Source: Prinia subflava (lineage: Eukaryota > Chordata > Aves > Passeriformes > Cisticolidae). From it: a stretch of DNA of 64,000 nt. Shown in pieces: positions 1-13,453 of this stretch (the stretch's first letter is position 1; each line of letters begins with the position of its first letter). The position numbers and the translations under genes were made by a program. The stretch spans positions 19,505,193 to 19,569,192 of the forward strand of contig NC_086257.1 in the NCBI RefSeq assembly GCF_021018805.1, written 5' to 3'. The notes beneath the pieces are model-generated. The model saw only the letters and a list, made by a program, of their open reading frames with translations, was not told where the DNA came from and did no database searches.

Positions 1-1221
1 GATCACAAATAATTTTTTATAAGTAGGCCAAAACATTGCGTGATAAGGTTTGTATTGAGTGGGCTCCCATTTCTTGCCAAATTAGCTGGAATAGGTCAGC
101 TTTTGTGATAACTGCAACAAGAAAAGCTAGTCAGTTGTTTTCTGGTTTTATTGTGTTTTTTTAACCTATTAAAAATTTTTCTTGAAAAGCTTTATTTCCT
201 GTTTGAGTACATGTGCTTGAAGTTTGGCAAAGATGTGATCTTTGTGTCAGCAGGGGTTATTTTTGGTTTGGTTTTATTTTGGATTTGTTTTGTTGGTTTG
301 AGGTTTTTTAATGTTGGTAGGGCTATTCTGTAAAACATAAATCTGACATAGGCAACCTTAGTTTTTGCATTTCTAATAGACTGTTCAGGCTGGTGAACCA
401 CTTACTGTGGAGAGGTTTTGTTGTAGTATTAAAAAGCAATAAATGACAAACCCCCATTAATTGGTATGCAGGCAAAAGTGTAAAGATAGCACAACAGGCT
501 TGGAAATAAAATACATCAATGCTACCTAACATTTGTGACATACCTAACAAATTATGACAAAACATTTTTAACAAACACGTTTCTCCAAAATTTCAGAATG
601 CTTTCAAACACTTCACACACGGTTCCTGTGCTGTACACTTCATAGTGCTGAGTGATTAACACTGCTGCAAATACATCCTGTCCAAAAAAATGCCACAGAG
701 GAAAATTTGTTTTGTGTGTGTGTAGGTTTTGAGGGTTTTTTAACATTGTGTTTTTATTTATATTTTTAGAGAACGATCCAAATTCAATTTATGGAAACAA
801 ATAGGATTTTTCCATAGCAAGGTTTTGAGATTTACAGTAAACAGAAAGGGGATCTGCTCATGATTATTACAGTCCTTCAGACACACGGTGAATCTTGAAA
901 TCACTGCTGAAGGATGGAGCCTTTTCTGTTCTTCTGTTATTGTTTGTCACTGAACTTCTGAGCTGTTATTTAAGAGAGATGGATGATAAGAAAGGACATC
1001 AAAGACCTTGGAAATACCTTGCCAGAATTTGAAATCTGAACTGGGGTGTTGTAAAGGCATATTTCCTTTTAGGGGGCTGGAAGAGACCAGGACTGTAAGA
1101 GTGTAGAGGAAGGGGAGAAGTAACATTAATTTCTTGCACTTCTCTTTGGAGCCCTGATTCCGTGAGTGCCTGAGTTTTGTGCTTTAGTGTGGGAACTTCA
1201 CCAGCTTCCTTGTTCTCTCTG
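1..1221. other. Unique AT-rich noncoding DNA
   Basis: No gene or recognisable repeat is visible. The stretch is T-rich on the + strand and holds a short TG dinucleotide run at about 713-723. Small open frames occur on both strands but overlap each other, lack splice context and resemble no known family. It is most simply intronic or intergenic DNA. Confidence 0.6.
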
Positions 1222-1770
1222 TTAACAATCAACTGATTTAGGGTCACGAGTGTGATACGGGACATGGCCACCTGACGTGGCACTGCCTGGTGTGGGACAT
1301 GGACCCATCAGTGTTCTGGGGTTTAATTGTGCCTTACTGGGTGCAGGTAGAATTTCAGTGAAAAAATTGGGCAGTAGGGAAGGGATACAGAGAGAGGAAA
1401 GTGTGCATGGAATTACTGATATTACATTGTCTGGGAGGAAAAATGGTAATTTCAGAATGTGGCCTTTTGGTGGGTTGGATGAAGATTTTTGTGTGTTATA
1501 GAAAATTTTTAAGAGAAATGTCACAAAGGGAATAAATGAACAAATTTTGTGCGAAGCCTTGAGGCAGTGAGAACCTGCTATGAAGCTTGAGTGGAGGGGA
1601 CAAGACTTTACATTCAGTGTATAATTATAGCTATGGAACAATTGTAAATTTGCAGGTGAGAAAATACTGTGCTTTGCATCAGGCTTTCCAATTCCCAGTG
1701 GAGCAAGGATGGTATTTGTCTTGGCTAACATCTGTTCCTTTCTGGAGTAAGTGGCTTTAAAGGAAGGCAT
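1222..1770 (-). other. Long open reading frame, probably fortuitous (182 codons)
   Basis: An ATG-initiated frame of 182 codons on the minus strand is the second longest in the window. Its translation is rich in Ser, Pro, Leu and Phe. I see no signal peptide, no ordered domain motifs and no family resemblance. Another frame on the + strand (1277-1501) is also open here, so local base composition rather than selection probably keeps stops away. In AT-rich DNA of this length a frame of about 180 codons is uncommon but not surprising. There is no CpG-rich promoter nearby. I do not call it a gene. Confidence 0.15.
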
Positions 1771-3970
1771 GAAACTTTAATATGATTTCTGGTTAGCTCA
1801 ATCTGTCTCTTTCTTTGTATTTTCAAAACATACTTTATTTTATTAGATTCAAGAATACAGGTTACTTATACAAGCTGCTGGCTCCTTACATAAATAATCA
1901 TATGATAAATGCAATTAGATTGAAGTTCAGCAATATTGAAATCACTTCCATAGGAAGCTGGCTGACTGCCCAGACATCTGACGTCATGTAGGAACCACAC
2001 TCTTGGTCCTGGACAAATGTCTTTGGCATAGCCCTGAGAAAGTCACTGTGGTTGGGTGGAAATAAGCTCTGAAAGGCTGAATGTTTATGCCTGATGCCTT
2101 CCCAGGCATATCCCTCCCTGCAGACACCTTGCTGCACACCTCTGAGGATCCCTGCTCTCCACAGGGACGGGGAGGAGAGTGCCAATCCTTAACCATTAGG
2201 AATTCTTTCATGTATAGCATCAAGTTTCCACTCAGCCTTCCAAACCCTTGTTATGTGCTGTAATAATGTGGGAGAAGGACTTCGTTGTGGCCAACGTAAT
2301 TCTTGGTAAACAGAGACGAGGAATGATGTCTCATTAAAAAATGTAGTGTGGCAATAGGAAAATCATGTTTATTACCAGTTCTAGAGTTGTATAAATAGAG
2401 ATGTGAGACATCTGCTGAGCATTGCTGTAGTAGAAACACTGAAGTGTTTCATGTTTTTTCAAGTTAATAAATCTCAGATCTAGGAAGAAGAGCAGTGGAG
2501 TGAGGGCTAAGATAGCAAGGCAAATGAAATGAGCAGGGGCAGTGGAGTGATGGGAGACTTTTTAAATGTATTTCCCCGAGGAGGTAGTTGTTTAACAATG
2601 TTCAATGTTTTAGGGTTTGTATCTCCTTGTGCTTGTTAAAAAGCAGGATAGACTAGGCATAATAAGGAAAAGCCTTGCATCAGGCCATTAATTACACTTT
2701 TATTTAGATGGTGTGTGTTGGGCTGGTAGAAGTGAGAGCTGCATCTGTAGAGCAGGTGTCATCCCCACAGTGGGGAGCTCCCTGTGTTGTTGGGATAATT
2801 GTATGGGGATTCCTAAATTTTAGAAGGTTTTTGTCTCCTCTTCACATACCTGCAGGACCTGGCCTTGAAAGATCACTAATGCTTATGATAAAGGGGGACT
2901 TGAGGTTTTCTTGGTGGCCTTTTTTTGTTTGACTGGTTTTTTATTTATTTAAAAGCAGTGAATGTGTCTTAATAAAATTCTGAAAAATTAAAAGAAAAAA
3001 AGCTCTTTTTGTGCAGTGTAGTTCTGAGCTTCTAAGGACTGTAATCATAGTTTAGATTTAAAGCCAAAAATAAAGAAATAATTTATTGCCAGTTAAACAT
3101 GAGCAAACAAAACCCAGTATATTGAAGAATGTTTTGAATCTATTTCCACAGGAAACATAGACAAGAATCTCTCAAAATTGGTCACTAGTGGCCTAAACAA
3201 GGTAATAGTGTCTGCTGTGTGACAGGAGTGTGTTCTTCAGGATCACTGGTTTTACACTGGAGCAAGAATAAAATAGAAGGTGCAAGTGCCACGACATATA
3301 GTTCCACAAATATATGCCAGTGTTTCTCTTTATTACAACATAATTGGTTGAAATAAGGAGAAACTTAAAAATTGCATTAGGTGTATTTCAAATTGGGTTA
3401 ATAGAATTCTTATGTTTCATTTTGTTGTTTGTTTTTGGGATTTGTTAATACTCCAAGGTAGACTGCTGGATTTTTTTTTGCTGTATTTATGTACTGAAAT
3501 TTATGAGTTATTCAGCTGACCACCACCTCTCATCTCATGAGTATATATTCAGGATTTTTTTTGTTTGTTTCTTTAACAAAAAACCTCATAAAATCATGCT
3601 GTGCTGTTTTGAAACAGCACTCAAACCCCTCCTTATTGCCTAAGCGAAATTGGTTTTGATGGTAATAATGTTACCTCAAGACCTGTCCTCTCCCTCTGCA
3701 ATGTTGTCTTTCCTTAATAAAAACCATTCTTGATCCATTTCCAGTTTAGCAACCCCAAACCCATTCAGCTTTATCCAAATCTGATGCCAAAGCAGATTCT
3801 CTGTGGAGAATGGAGCATCCACCAATCTCTACATTCTGACCCTAGTCTTAGTATGAGGATTTTCTTTAAGGTTATTGTTAGAAATTTTGTAACAAAAATC
3901 AATTGTGAATAGCTCAGGAAGAGCAGGGCAAGACTTTTTTTTTTGAACCCTGAATCATTCTAGCTTGAGC
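1771..3970. other. Unique AT-rich noncoding DNA
   Basis: Nothing gene-like is visible. There are T-rich stretches and several AATAAA-like hexamers, which are expected by chance in DNA this AT-rich. No CR1 3' motif or splice-site pair of good quality was found. Confidence 0.55.
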
Positions 3971-3992
3971 TTTTTTTTTTTTTTTTTTTTTT
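3971..3992 (+). repeat. T22 homopolymer
   Basis: An uninterrupted run of 22 T on the + strand, followed by AT-rich DNA. It lacks the flanking AATAAA (TTTATT on +) and target-site duplication expected of a minus-strand poly(A) insertion. It is one of eleven T runs of 13 or more on this strand. Confidence 0.9.
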
Positions 3993-6900
3993 AAATACAT
4001 TTGTACAATGTGTATTTTGAGGTGGAAAAGTTGTAAGATTCTGACTATTGTCCAAACAGACCTGAAAACTTGGTGACATTCTGACTGCAGGCGGGATGTC
4101 TGCTCACATTCTGTGGACATTTGTGTGTGTTAATGAAATGGTTGCATTCTGATTAATTTGAATGGTGGAAATTACCGTAGGATTTAGTGAACCAGTATGA
4201 CTGCTGGAATGGGGTGGCATGGGAAGATTGAGGGACTTCATTATTTATGGGGCAATTTTTATTTTGTGGTTCATTATATTGACTTGAAATTAATTCACTG
4301 TGAGGTTCCTGTAAAATTGCTTTGTGCAAAATAGTATTTATTTTACCTTTTAATAAAACACCTAGACTTCTATGAAAGGCATGAAAATAATTGAAATAAA
4401 TTATATGCAAATAATTATTTAAATAGTGCAGAAATATCATGTGTGGTGCAATTAAAATTCCTGGACTCCCATCAGTCTTCCTAAGTGAAGTCCTCATAAT
4501 GGTGTTTTTCAGCTGCAGTTTGTCCTGCTCTTGGGCTTTTCCATGTGAAATTCAGCAGCAGCTTGGGTCAACCACAGCAACCCTCTGCTCTAGAAACATG
4601 ACCAGATTATTTTTCGAGTGATGCAACTGTGAGGATTTTAGGAACACCTAGACAGAGCTGTTCTCTTTGCTGCCTTAAGGCCCCAGAGGTTTAAATTAAA
4701 TCTATAACCCTGCTGGGGTCAGAGGCTGGTGGGTTCCTCGGCGGTGCTGGGCAGGGCAGCAGCTCCACTTGCTGTGTTCAATGGGGAGGATGCCCAGATC
4801 AGGGTGTTGAGTTGAGGTGGGGTCTGAGCCACACAGCAAACTCTTACTGGGATTTTGATACACACAGGAATGAGGAAACCTCTTTAGGACCCTGGTTAGA
4901 CAAGAAATTAAGCTATAACCAGTCTCTCCCTTTCTTGGGTGTCTCCCGGTCCAGTTTCCTCACATTGCTGTGTTTTCTGAAGCTCAAAATAATGCCTTGT
5001 TCTCAACTGATATTAATCATCTTGCATGCACTGAAGTGTGGATCTGACTGTGACTCAGAACAATTTAAAATCAGGCTTCATGTCTTATGAAAATAAATGG
5101 CTCCCAGAGGAGAAAGGACTTCTGTTTTCATTTATTGCTCGTGATGGTGAGCTGTGCCTCGGTTTGAGACATCCCATCTTGCACTGACTTCCTTCGTGTC
5201 CCAGTTCATGCTGACAATGCCCTTGGCTTTGATCCCAGCCTTTGCTGGGAGAAAATCTTGTAATGGTTTGGGTGGCTTGTGGACAGATCTGATAAGAGAG
5301 GGTTTCTGATGTTTCGTCAGCAGGTCAGGCAGGGATTGACAGAAATGCAACTGGCAAATGTTTTAAGCATGGGGAGGGAAAGGTGTCATTGAAGGGAAGG
5401 CAGCTCATGGGAAGAATTGAATTGGCTTTGGGAACAGCCCTGGAGCAAGGAACTACTGAAGTAAAGGCTGTGAAGATTGATCTTTTGGGGGTTATTGCTG
5501 GAGGCTATGTGAAATTTTGCTATCATTAAAATAAATTGTATTTGAGTGTTTTCTAACTGGTACTTTATCTTTGGCCCACAATTGAAGGAAGTTACTTTTT
5601 GTCCTTTTGGATTGCACTGGGTGTGTCTGTTTCAGGGGTTTATAGCCAGTTTCAGGGGGATTTTTTTTTTTTTCGTGGAATGAATGGTCTAGGTTGGTTA
5701 CTTAAGTAACATGTTTCAAAGTGGGAGGGGAAAGTTAAATTTTCAGCACTGTGTTTGCTGACAGTGAACCCAGCTGAGAAGAAAATGGTTTCTTTGAAAA
5801 CTGTCGAGAGCTATGGGAATATTTGCCTAAATTCATTCACCACATTAATTTCTAGATGACACTGGGTAGTATGGGTATAGAGGCTACACTGTAGTTCCAC
5901 CTTTGGGCATAGGCTAGTGTTTTTTTTAAAGCGTGATCTTCCCCATCAGAGGCAACATGGAATATTGGTGGCCTATTTGTCAGAATTTTAGATAATCTAG
6001 ACAGAGTTGCTTAGACAAGTCTATTTTTGGAGTAAGTTCTGGGAACAGTAAGTTGGAGTGGCAACTTTTATTTATATTTTGGATGCTTTGTCTTTGTCCT
6101 CATCCTTGTCGAGCTGGACCAAATGATTACATTTTAAGGCAAAAAATGTAATCTGGTTTGGGAGCTAATGCATTGCATTATTCAACAGCAGCCTCCACCC
6201 AGTTAAATGTAGTATTGACAGTTGCAGCACCACGCTTCAATGTATTGAAGATTAAAATATCTTTGTGTATTTGTGGGAGAGATTTCTGATGCGTTTTACT
6301 TTATATATGCAGTCATCAGGGCCCATTTGTCATTTATCTGTCTAGTTTGAGACACGTCACACCTGTGATCCTTCAGAGAACCTGGGATCAGTTATACTTT
6401 ACTGCAAAGACAAGAGACTTTTGGCAGTCTTCCCTTAAAAAGTGGGAAACATGCATGGACATTGGTGCAGGTTTGGAGGCTGCAGTGTGATTTTTGTGTT
6501 ATTCTATATAGCTGCCATGGAAGTTTGGCCACCTGTTCATTACATTATTTCTTTATTTTATTATTTCATTTAGGAAACTTGGTTTTTTAGAATACCAGCG
6601 AAAGCAAAAATCTCAGGAGGCTGTGCTGAATGGCTGCAGTTTTTTGAAAAAAAAATCAGAATGAATTTTACCTTCTTTTCTCAGCAAGCCAGAACACAAG
6701 AATTAGTACTGATTAAGACCTCCTATGTCATCATCTTGTTAATTATAATTTTCAGTTTTGACTTAGGGGGAGGGGGTGTGTCAGTTTACCCAATGAATTA
6801 AGAAAACAGTAGCATGTGGAGACACTCTGAATCTTTGCACTGTTCAGTCCAGCAAACAAAGTCATGTGTTTGTGTGGAGGGGACTGAATTAGTTCTCCTT

Positions 6901-8558
6901 GGTTGTGACATCTGGTCCATCTTGTGCAGCAGAGTGTGGTTGGTTTTGGGGCAGGTGTTGGATTTGTGGCTGGATGTGTTCTTGATCAGTGACGACTTTC
7001 TGTTGCATTGCACTGAGCTGTGTGTTCCTGGAAGTGAAGAGCTCTGTGTGGCAATGGGAGATTCTGGTATTTTTTCATTGTCCTGAGCAACATCTGCAGT
7101 TAACTGTGCAGTTTCAGAGGACATCTGAAAACCCCAAATCTCCACAGGACAGTTCATGCTTCTAGCAACAATTGCCTTGTACGTGGCCACATGGAAAATG
7201 AGACTCCTATTTGCATTCTCTGTCCTGTTTTCAGTCTGATGGGGAGGTTTAGATACTTTAGTTACCTAAAGAAGATAAAAACCCCAGCGAGACTGGCTAT
7301 AGAGATCAGCTTTGTGCCAATGGGTGAGTGTGCTTTTTGTAACTGTGCTTGTTACCAGGAAATGAGTGAGGGCATGGCTGGTGCCCTGCCTTTGGAGGAG
7401 CAGCAGTGTTTGATCAAACCAGGTGTGTGCCAGATCACAGCTGCTCCTTTAGGGCTTTTTTGTGCAAATCCAATCTGGCAACATAATTTTGTACCAGCTC
7501 ATCTTTTTGCCTTGTGTGGTGGTTTGATGTGGTGTTTCATTTTCAGGCCTTGAACTGATTTAGCCAAAGTCCTTGGTGTGGTTGCAGAGAGAATGGGTAA
7601 AAGTTCACATCTGTAACAAAACCCCAAAACTCTTGCAATACAAACAGCAGTGTTTGCCACTGTAAGAATTTCAAATTATTGCAATGCAGAGTGTGAGGGG
7701 ACATTGTCTCTGGTAGTCAGTATTGGAATAAGCTGTGTTTCTCCAGTATCCTTCTCCAGCTTCTTCAGACACTAAAGGAAAAAGCATATTGAAATTTATC
7801 CTAGCAGTTCCACTATGGTGGACCAATCTGCTGCTGTGGATTTGATGTGTTGTTCACAAGTGTGCTGGGAGAGGTGTATTTTACAGTCACAACCATGGAT
7901 CATGTGCACCAGGTACAGTTTCTGTGTGTTCTAAGCATCTGGTAGTCTGTGCTTCCAAGCTCCTGTGGATTTATCTGCCCTCCTCTAGAACCACAACAGC
8001 TGAAACAACTTCCATTAAACTTGAGGATAAGTACAAGGGAGTTTGCTTAGTAAAGAAATAAACTCCATGATGATTTCTGGATGTGAACGTCTAACATGGG
8101 AGCGTGCAGTTAACGTAATTTTAAAGAAATGAAAGTTATTTTATGTGAGTGGCAGACTCTCACATCTCCATATGATTCCCTCATTGGTTCCCCTGCTGGC
8201 AATTCACAATCTGTCCTTCAGGGTTGCACTTAATTGTGCAAGTATTCGCTGCATTTTCAGCTCCTAACTACCACAGGTGCTTGTTTGCTCCTCTCTGGCC
8301 TGTGGCACTTACAGGTATGCCTCTGGAGTGAGGAAATGAGGAGTCATTAAACTAGAGGAAACTCAAAAATAGCTTGCTTCAGGCAGCTTATTGCAAGGTT
8401 GTTTAGTGTTATTTTTTTTTTTCTAAATAGCAGAATAAAGCTACAACAGTACAAACATTTTAAAGACTGTTTCCTCATTGCTGTGACTTGTTTATTTCTT
8501 TTTTTAAATTCCTTCCCTCCCCCCCCCTCAATGTCAGATTATGAAATTTTTGGGCTGT
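3993..8558. other. Unique noncoding DNA
   Basis: No supported gene. It contains a T13 run (5661-5673), a T11 run (8412-8422) and a C9 run (8519-8527). The 6814-7086 (+) and 6798-7190 (-) frames overlap each other and look like chance frames in a less AT-rich patch. Confidence 0.55.
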
Positions 8559-9220
8559 TACCTTACCATAGCTACAGCTTTAGCAAAGATGAAAATAGTA
8601 ACCTGAGTAATACCATATGCCAGGGATGGCAGTGACACTTCCTCTGGGGTGGTGGATGAAGCTCTTGCTCTCAGGTTTATCTGTGGGATAGGTGATACGC
8701 TGACCTCTCTCCACGTTTTGGCACTCAGTCCAAGCTGGGCGTTCTCCCGTGGGCTGGGGCGTCCATTTGCTCTCTGCAGATGTGTGATGGGGAGCAGTGG
8801 CATTATCCCATGGCATGGCTGGAACACAAACCCCATCCAGGTAGAGAGCAGGTAGAGCCAGGCCCCTGTGCTTGGAGAGCAGCTCTTGGCAGCACGGAGC
8901 TGGATTCCCACGTGGCGATGTTCAGGACACTGCAAGTGAGGAGCAGTCGGGTCTAAGGGGAACCCAACTGCTTGGGGCTGCCAGGGAAAGAAGGTGTCAC
9001 CCCCAGGATAAAAAGCAGGGATTTGGGGTGGCAGGATTTGAGAACAAAGGAGGTGGCAGCAAAGGCCAGGCAGGAAAAATGGCTGGAAAGTGTCAAGGCA
9101 GTAGACAGAGGTGGCAGAGGGTGAGTAGCTGGCAGAGGAGAAGCTTGTTTCAAAATGACTGGGACCATTTGGTTTATGTTAACACATTCTACTTCACAGT
9201 TTGGGAGGAGTGCAAATAAA
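8559..9220. other. GC-richer patch without an identifiable gene
   Basis: Base composition is clearly richer in G and C than the flanks, and about 8990-9150 is strongly purine-rich on the + strand. Frames of 70 to 125 codons are open on both strands at once, which points to composition rather than coding. A weak donor-like site is present on the minus strand (the reverse complement around 8560 reads gtaaggtaac). No family similarity is recognised and there is no dense CpG cluster that would suggest a promoter. Confidence 0.35.
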
Positions 9221-10513
9221 CTAGGTCAGCTCATGCAAGCCTTGTTAAGAGAAACATGAAAAAATGGCTAAGTGTAGTGAGAGAAACTATGGGAAACGTC
9301 AAAGATAAAATTGTTTGAATGATTTTATAATTTTTAAAATGATTATTTTTATTGGATGTGCAGTGTTAACTTAGTGAGGCAGCATGGATTTTATTTTCCC
9401 TGCTGCTATAGTTAATGATTATCTTGCTTCTTTTGGAGAGTGAAAAATAACAGTGGTCTAGTGTGGCTGGGGCTCTGGAAATATCTTTGACTCAATAGGC
9501 AGCAGTTCTGTAAACAGATGTGAGACGTCTCAGAAAAGGATGTAAAATTATTAAACCATAAAGCAGTGAAACCATAGAACCTTTCAGTGTGTTTACCAAA
9601 GTTCTTATAGGTTCATGCTCAAAGGAAATACAACCACTGCTAGAGAATCTCATTAATTTATGTCTCAGTCAGCTTCAAATCTGTACCAAAAATGCATTTC
9701 CTGACTTAAAAATATGAATTTATTAGGACAGCGCTGCTGTGCTGTGGGTATCATGGGGAAGTTGCTCATCTACTAAATTAATAGAGGCATGTGTGTTGAA
9801 CTTCCTTACACAGCCATTCCCTTTTGCTACCCAAAGCAGGAACGGATGACTTTTTCCCTGCTGTTGCAGAATAAGGAATTGGACCAGAGGCAGGTTAGGC
9901 TCTAACAGCAGTTGTGTCAGAGCTGGTACCGAAGTGCACAGGAACCAGGTCTGCAGCTTCCCTGCAGGTTTCTGGCTCGTCACAGCCACCTCATCATCCT
10001 CAGTAAAGTTCAGCCCTTGAGAGAAAATCCAATTCATTTTTCACAGTAGTGAGACGAGGCGTGGCAGTGGAGTAACCACAGCAGTGGGGGAGGATTTGAC
10101 AGTCCTCAGTGCCCTCGCTGTCTTTCCCCTTCTGCTGCCATGACCTAGGTGACATGGAGCATCTCTCTTTTCCTGGCAGCAGAAATTAGTAGTGCTGACA
10201 CCTTTCTTTGTACACTGGACTCAGCAGCTAATGTCCTTGAGGCAGAACAATTCCAGAAGCCTGTCCTGCTAATGAGAAAAAAACCCAAAGTGGTTTCTTT
10301 TAAAGTCTTTTCTGGAAACTTAGCAAAATATCTGCCTGGGTTTCCAAGTTGGGTCATCCCCACAGTCAGAATCAGCAGTGGAAGTTTCATTAGGCAGTCG
10401 AGTGGTCTCCAGTTTGAGTGGCAGGAACCCATTAACAGCTGAGGGAGGGGGTGGGAGAGATTTGTAAATTGGGGAGCACTGTGGTGAAGGTAATTAGGGA
10501 GTGATTGCTAGTG
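9221..10513. other. Unique AT-rich noncoding DNA with a 12-bp palindrome
   Basis: No gene seen. A perfect 12-bp palindrome TGAGACGTCTCA lies at 9521-9532; it contains a GACGTC core but is not a full CRE. Frames on opposite strands at about 9723-10037 and 10145-10442 have no splice support. Confidence 0.5.
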
Positions 10514-10632
10514 CTCTAATGCAAAGACTAAAGGCATCAAATGAGACTAAAAAGTGATATCCAAAATAAACAGTTAGGTAATTTTTTTTTTTCCTAGAAT
10601 ATTCCTGCAGAATTTTTTGCCTCAGGACATGG
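10514..10632 (+). repeat. Diverged direct repeat, copy 1
   Basis: This segment begins ctctaatgcaaagac, continues through aaaggcatc, aaagtgat and tccaaaataaaca, then a T-rich stretch and aatattc. The same order of blocks recurs at 11586-11702, 1,072 bp downstream in the same orientation, with substitutions and small indels. By eye the match runs over roughly 110 bp. It could be a local duplication or two copies of an old interspersed element I do not recognise. Confidence 0.75.
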
Positions 10633-11585
10633 TAATGCTAAAAGCTGATGTGAATTCAGAAAGCCATTATATATTCATGGAAGAAAAATTGACCTAGAGC
10701 TATTGAACACTCAGTTTTTGAGCTGACATGGAAAGGGAGACTTTTGTAAAGGGATTAAAAGGAGGCTTGTGAATTTAGGAACAGCTCTCGTAATGAGCAC
10801 TGTGTGAGAAAACATGCAGATGCTCATCAGAAAATATATCAAGTGCATCATTAGCCATTTGGAGGGAGCTGAAGTTGCTTTCTGGTACCAAATTGGTGAT
10901 AAGCAAAGTGTAAAGGCCCTTCTTGCCTAATAAAAGAGAAGCCTGTTAAGTGTGTTATGTTTGAGGCATTAGAAGGTGAAGCTGGTGCAGGAGTACAAAG
11001 AGACATGGCAAGACAAAAGCCAGTCACCTTTTCAGAAGGATTTTAAGTGGTTCTGAGTGGGGTGAGACTGCCTTTGCCAGGAACAGCATAAGCCCAAGTG
11101 TAAGATAACAAAAAACTTCAGTTGGATGGATGGAATAGGCCATGTTTTACTGGTGCTATGCAGAAAGAATTGCAAAACTTAGATATAACATACATAAATG
11201 TGTAGTCTGTATAAAGACAGAGGCACCAGTAAAAAATTCAGGTTTTTAATGAGTGGCATTGTGCATCTTGTAGTTGTACTTGAGCATTTTGAAGATGTAG
11301 AGTCGCAGTCTATAAGGCTTTGGAAATGCTTTCAAAATAAGAATACCTTTGGTTTTTATTGCCATTTGCCTAAAGTCTAAAGAGCCCTGGAATGTACACT
11401 GAGGCTTGAAGGACTAAAACAATCTTGCTTTTCTTCGTGGTTATGTAAAGAGTTAGTTAAGAGGATTCTTGGAAGAGCAATGGAAATGGAATGGTAGTAT
11501 ATGTCAGCCTTTCAGCTAATATGCCAACTATATGCTTTAATTAATCTTTTTCTTTCCAAGTGATCATTACATGAGATTGTGGTTA
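10633..11585. other. Spacer between the two direct-repeat copies
   Basis: AT-rich unique sequence of about 950 bp. No open frame with coding character, terminal inverted repeat or CR1 motif is visible, so it does not look like the body of an element flanked by the two repeat copies. Confidence 0.5.
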
Positions 11586-11702
11586 CTCTAATGCAAAGAC
11601 CAAAGGCATCATGTGAAAATGGAAAGTGATGTCCAAAATAAACACAAGTATTTTTTTCATAAAATATTCATAGAATCTGCCAAGTATTGCTCAGATACAT
11701 GT
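11586..11702 (+). repeat. Diverged direct repeat, copy 2
   Basis: Partner of 10514-10632. It starts ctctaatgcaaagacc, then has aaaggcatc, ggaaagtgatg, tccaaaataaaca, a shorter T run and aatattca, ending near gctcagatacatg. The divergence from copy 1 (several substitutions and gaps of one to three bases) implies an old event. Confidence 0.75.
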
Positions 11703-13453
11703 CATAAAGTCTTGGTTTTTTTACCTTGATTTGTGAATGTTTATGATATTTTTTCATATTTTTATGTTAGAAGATTGAGTTTCATTGTAGGAAGAAGTTC
11801 TATACTAAGCAGATAGTTAGCTAAAGGGAGGAATTTTGCAGATATTTCAAAATTCTAGGAGCACTAAAAGCATTACCCTACTAAATGAAATTTTAACTTC
11901 AGGATATGGTTTAAACCTTAATTTTTAAGAGAATTCTTTTTAACAACTCTGTTTTTTATCTACATAAAGGTTTGATTAAGGCTTGTGGTCACACAATTAG
12001 AATATGTCACCATACAATTAAAATATGTCCCCTGTGTAGTAAATGCTACATATTTGAATATTGGCAAGGTGGGATGGGATGAAGGTAAGGCTGCTGTTCA
12101 AGCTTGGGAAGACAGTCATGTTAAAGTTTCTTACCTTTTTTTCCCCTTCCCACTAGATATTCACAGTTGGGAGATTAAAAACTCCCAGCTTTCTCTCTGT
12201 GCAGCTGCTGTTCTTTTTTTCTGGCAGAAGATAACTTGGGGGTAGCCTTGGTTACAGTGTGAGTGCACATTTAGCTCCCCTGGTATTTAGGGGAAATGAA
12301 GCTGGGCTCGTTATGTCCCCACCATGCTTTGCTTTTCGTGTTTCAAAAATGTGTTTCTATATAAAATATTTAAGAGTGTTTGTGCCTATATACATATATA
12401 TAAAATACAGTGTTTGTACGAACATGCTTCTTGGATAGATTTGCCTTGGTTTAGGTTAGAAATAGCAATTATGTGCTAACAAATTGCCTATTACATATGC
12501 CCAGTATACAATTTTTCCAGTAAATTTGTAACAGTTTGCTCAGTTCCAAGCCTGTGTGAGTGTGCACTGCCTCTCCAACCCATTCTGGTTTTTGCATGTG
12601 GAAATAAATTCATTTGGTTTTGCATGTTAAGTACTGTATTAATGAAAACTCAAACAGTCACATATATTTATGGGACTTTGCAATTGCTTGACTTTTAAGA
12701 TGCTTGATAACGAATTAGAATTAAATACAAACTCAAGGAGCTCCTTTGGCAAATAAGCATAGATGCTCATTGCACTCATCATGTGGCAGTTTTTCATGCA
12801 CACAGTATTTACTTTAGCAGCATGAACTGTAGAATGTGCCCCTTAAAGTGCCAATTGTGGCTTAATTATAGATGCAGAAATCACAATTTAAGTTGTTTTG
12901 CTGAAGGCTGTGCACTGGTTCTCTCTGAACCAAAGTGCACATTTTGGGAACAAAAAATCTACAACCAGCAATACCTGCTGGAAATGGATGTGCTGGAATG
13001 GTGCTTTCTATCAGGGTTTATTTTATAAAAGAACTGCCCAAACCATGTTATTGAGGTTTCAAAGACAAATATCCCAAGGGCAGCGAATAGACAGAATAAA
13101 CCATTGTAGGACCCATGATGTCCAAGAGCACACAACAGCACTGCCTGGTGCTTGGCCAAGCCCCACAGGTTCTTCTCAGCTGTGGGTCCCAGTCTGGATT
13201 GAGGAAGGGCTTTTCCCTCCTTGGAGCAACGCCCTGCATTTGTCCTTGCAGAATTCCAGTGGGTTCCTGGTCTCTCTGGAGGCCAGCCCTGCTTTCAGGC
13301 GTAGCTGTTGGTTGCCCCCGGCCTGGTGTTACCTGCAGGCTTGATGAGAGTGCATTCTTGGGCCTCCTCTAAGTCACTGGTGGAGACATAGGATAGGTCA
13401 GGTCCCAGGAGAGGTGGCTGCAGTGTTCCAGGTGCTGCTGGCCTCCCAGACAC
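11703..13453. other. Noncoding DNA becoming GC-richer toward the CR1
   Basis: The left part is AT-rich and unique. From about 13130 to 13453 the DNA is GC-richer, with several overlapping open frames on both strands (for example 12898-13344 on + and 13295-13609 on -). None shows a recognisable domain, and the overlap of strands argues against coding. Confidence 0.45.

Noticed and set aside
1222..1770. 182-codon minus-strand frame as a real gene
   Set aside because: No promoter, splice context or family resemblance; about one such frame is not unexpected in 64 kb.
8280..8350. Minus-strand micro-exon (acceptor from ctagaggaaactc, 39 nt, donor cacttac)
   Set aside because: Only 39 nt, no supporting neighbours on that strand, and the strand bias points to + transcription.
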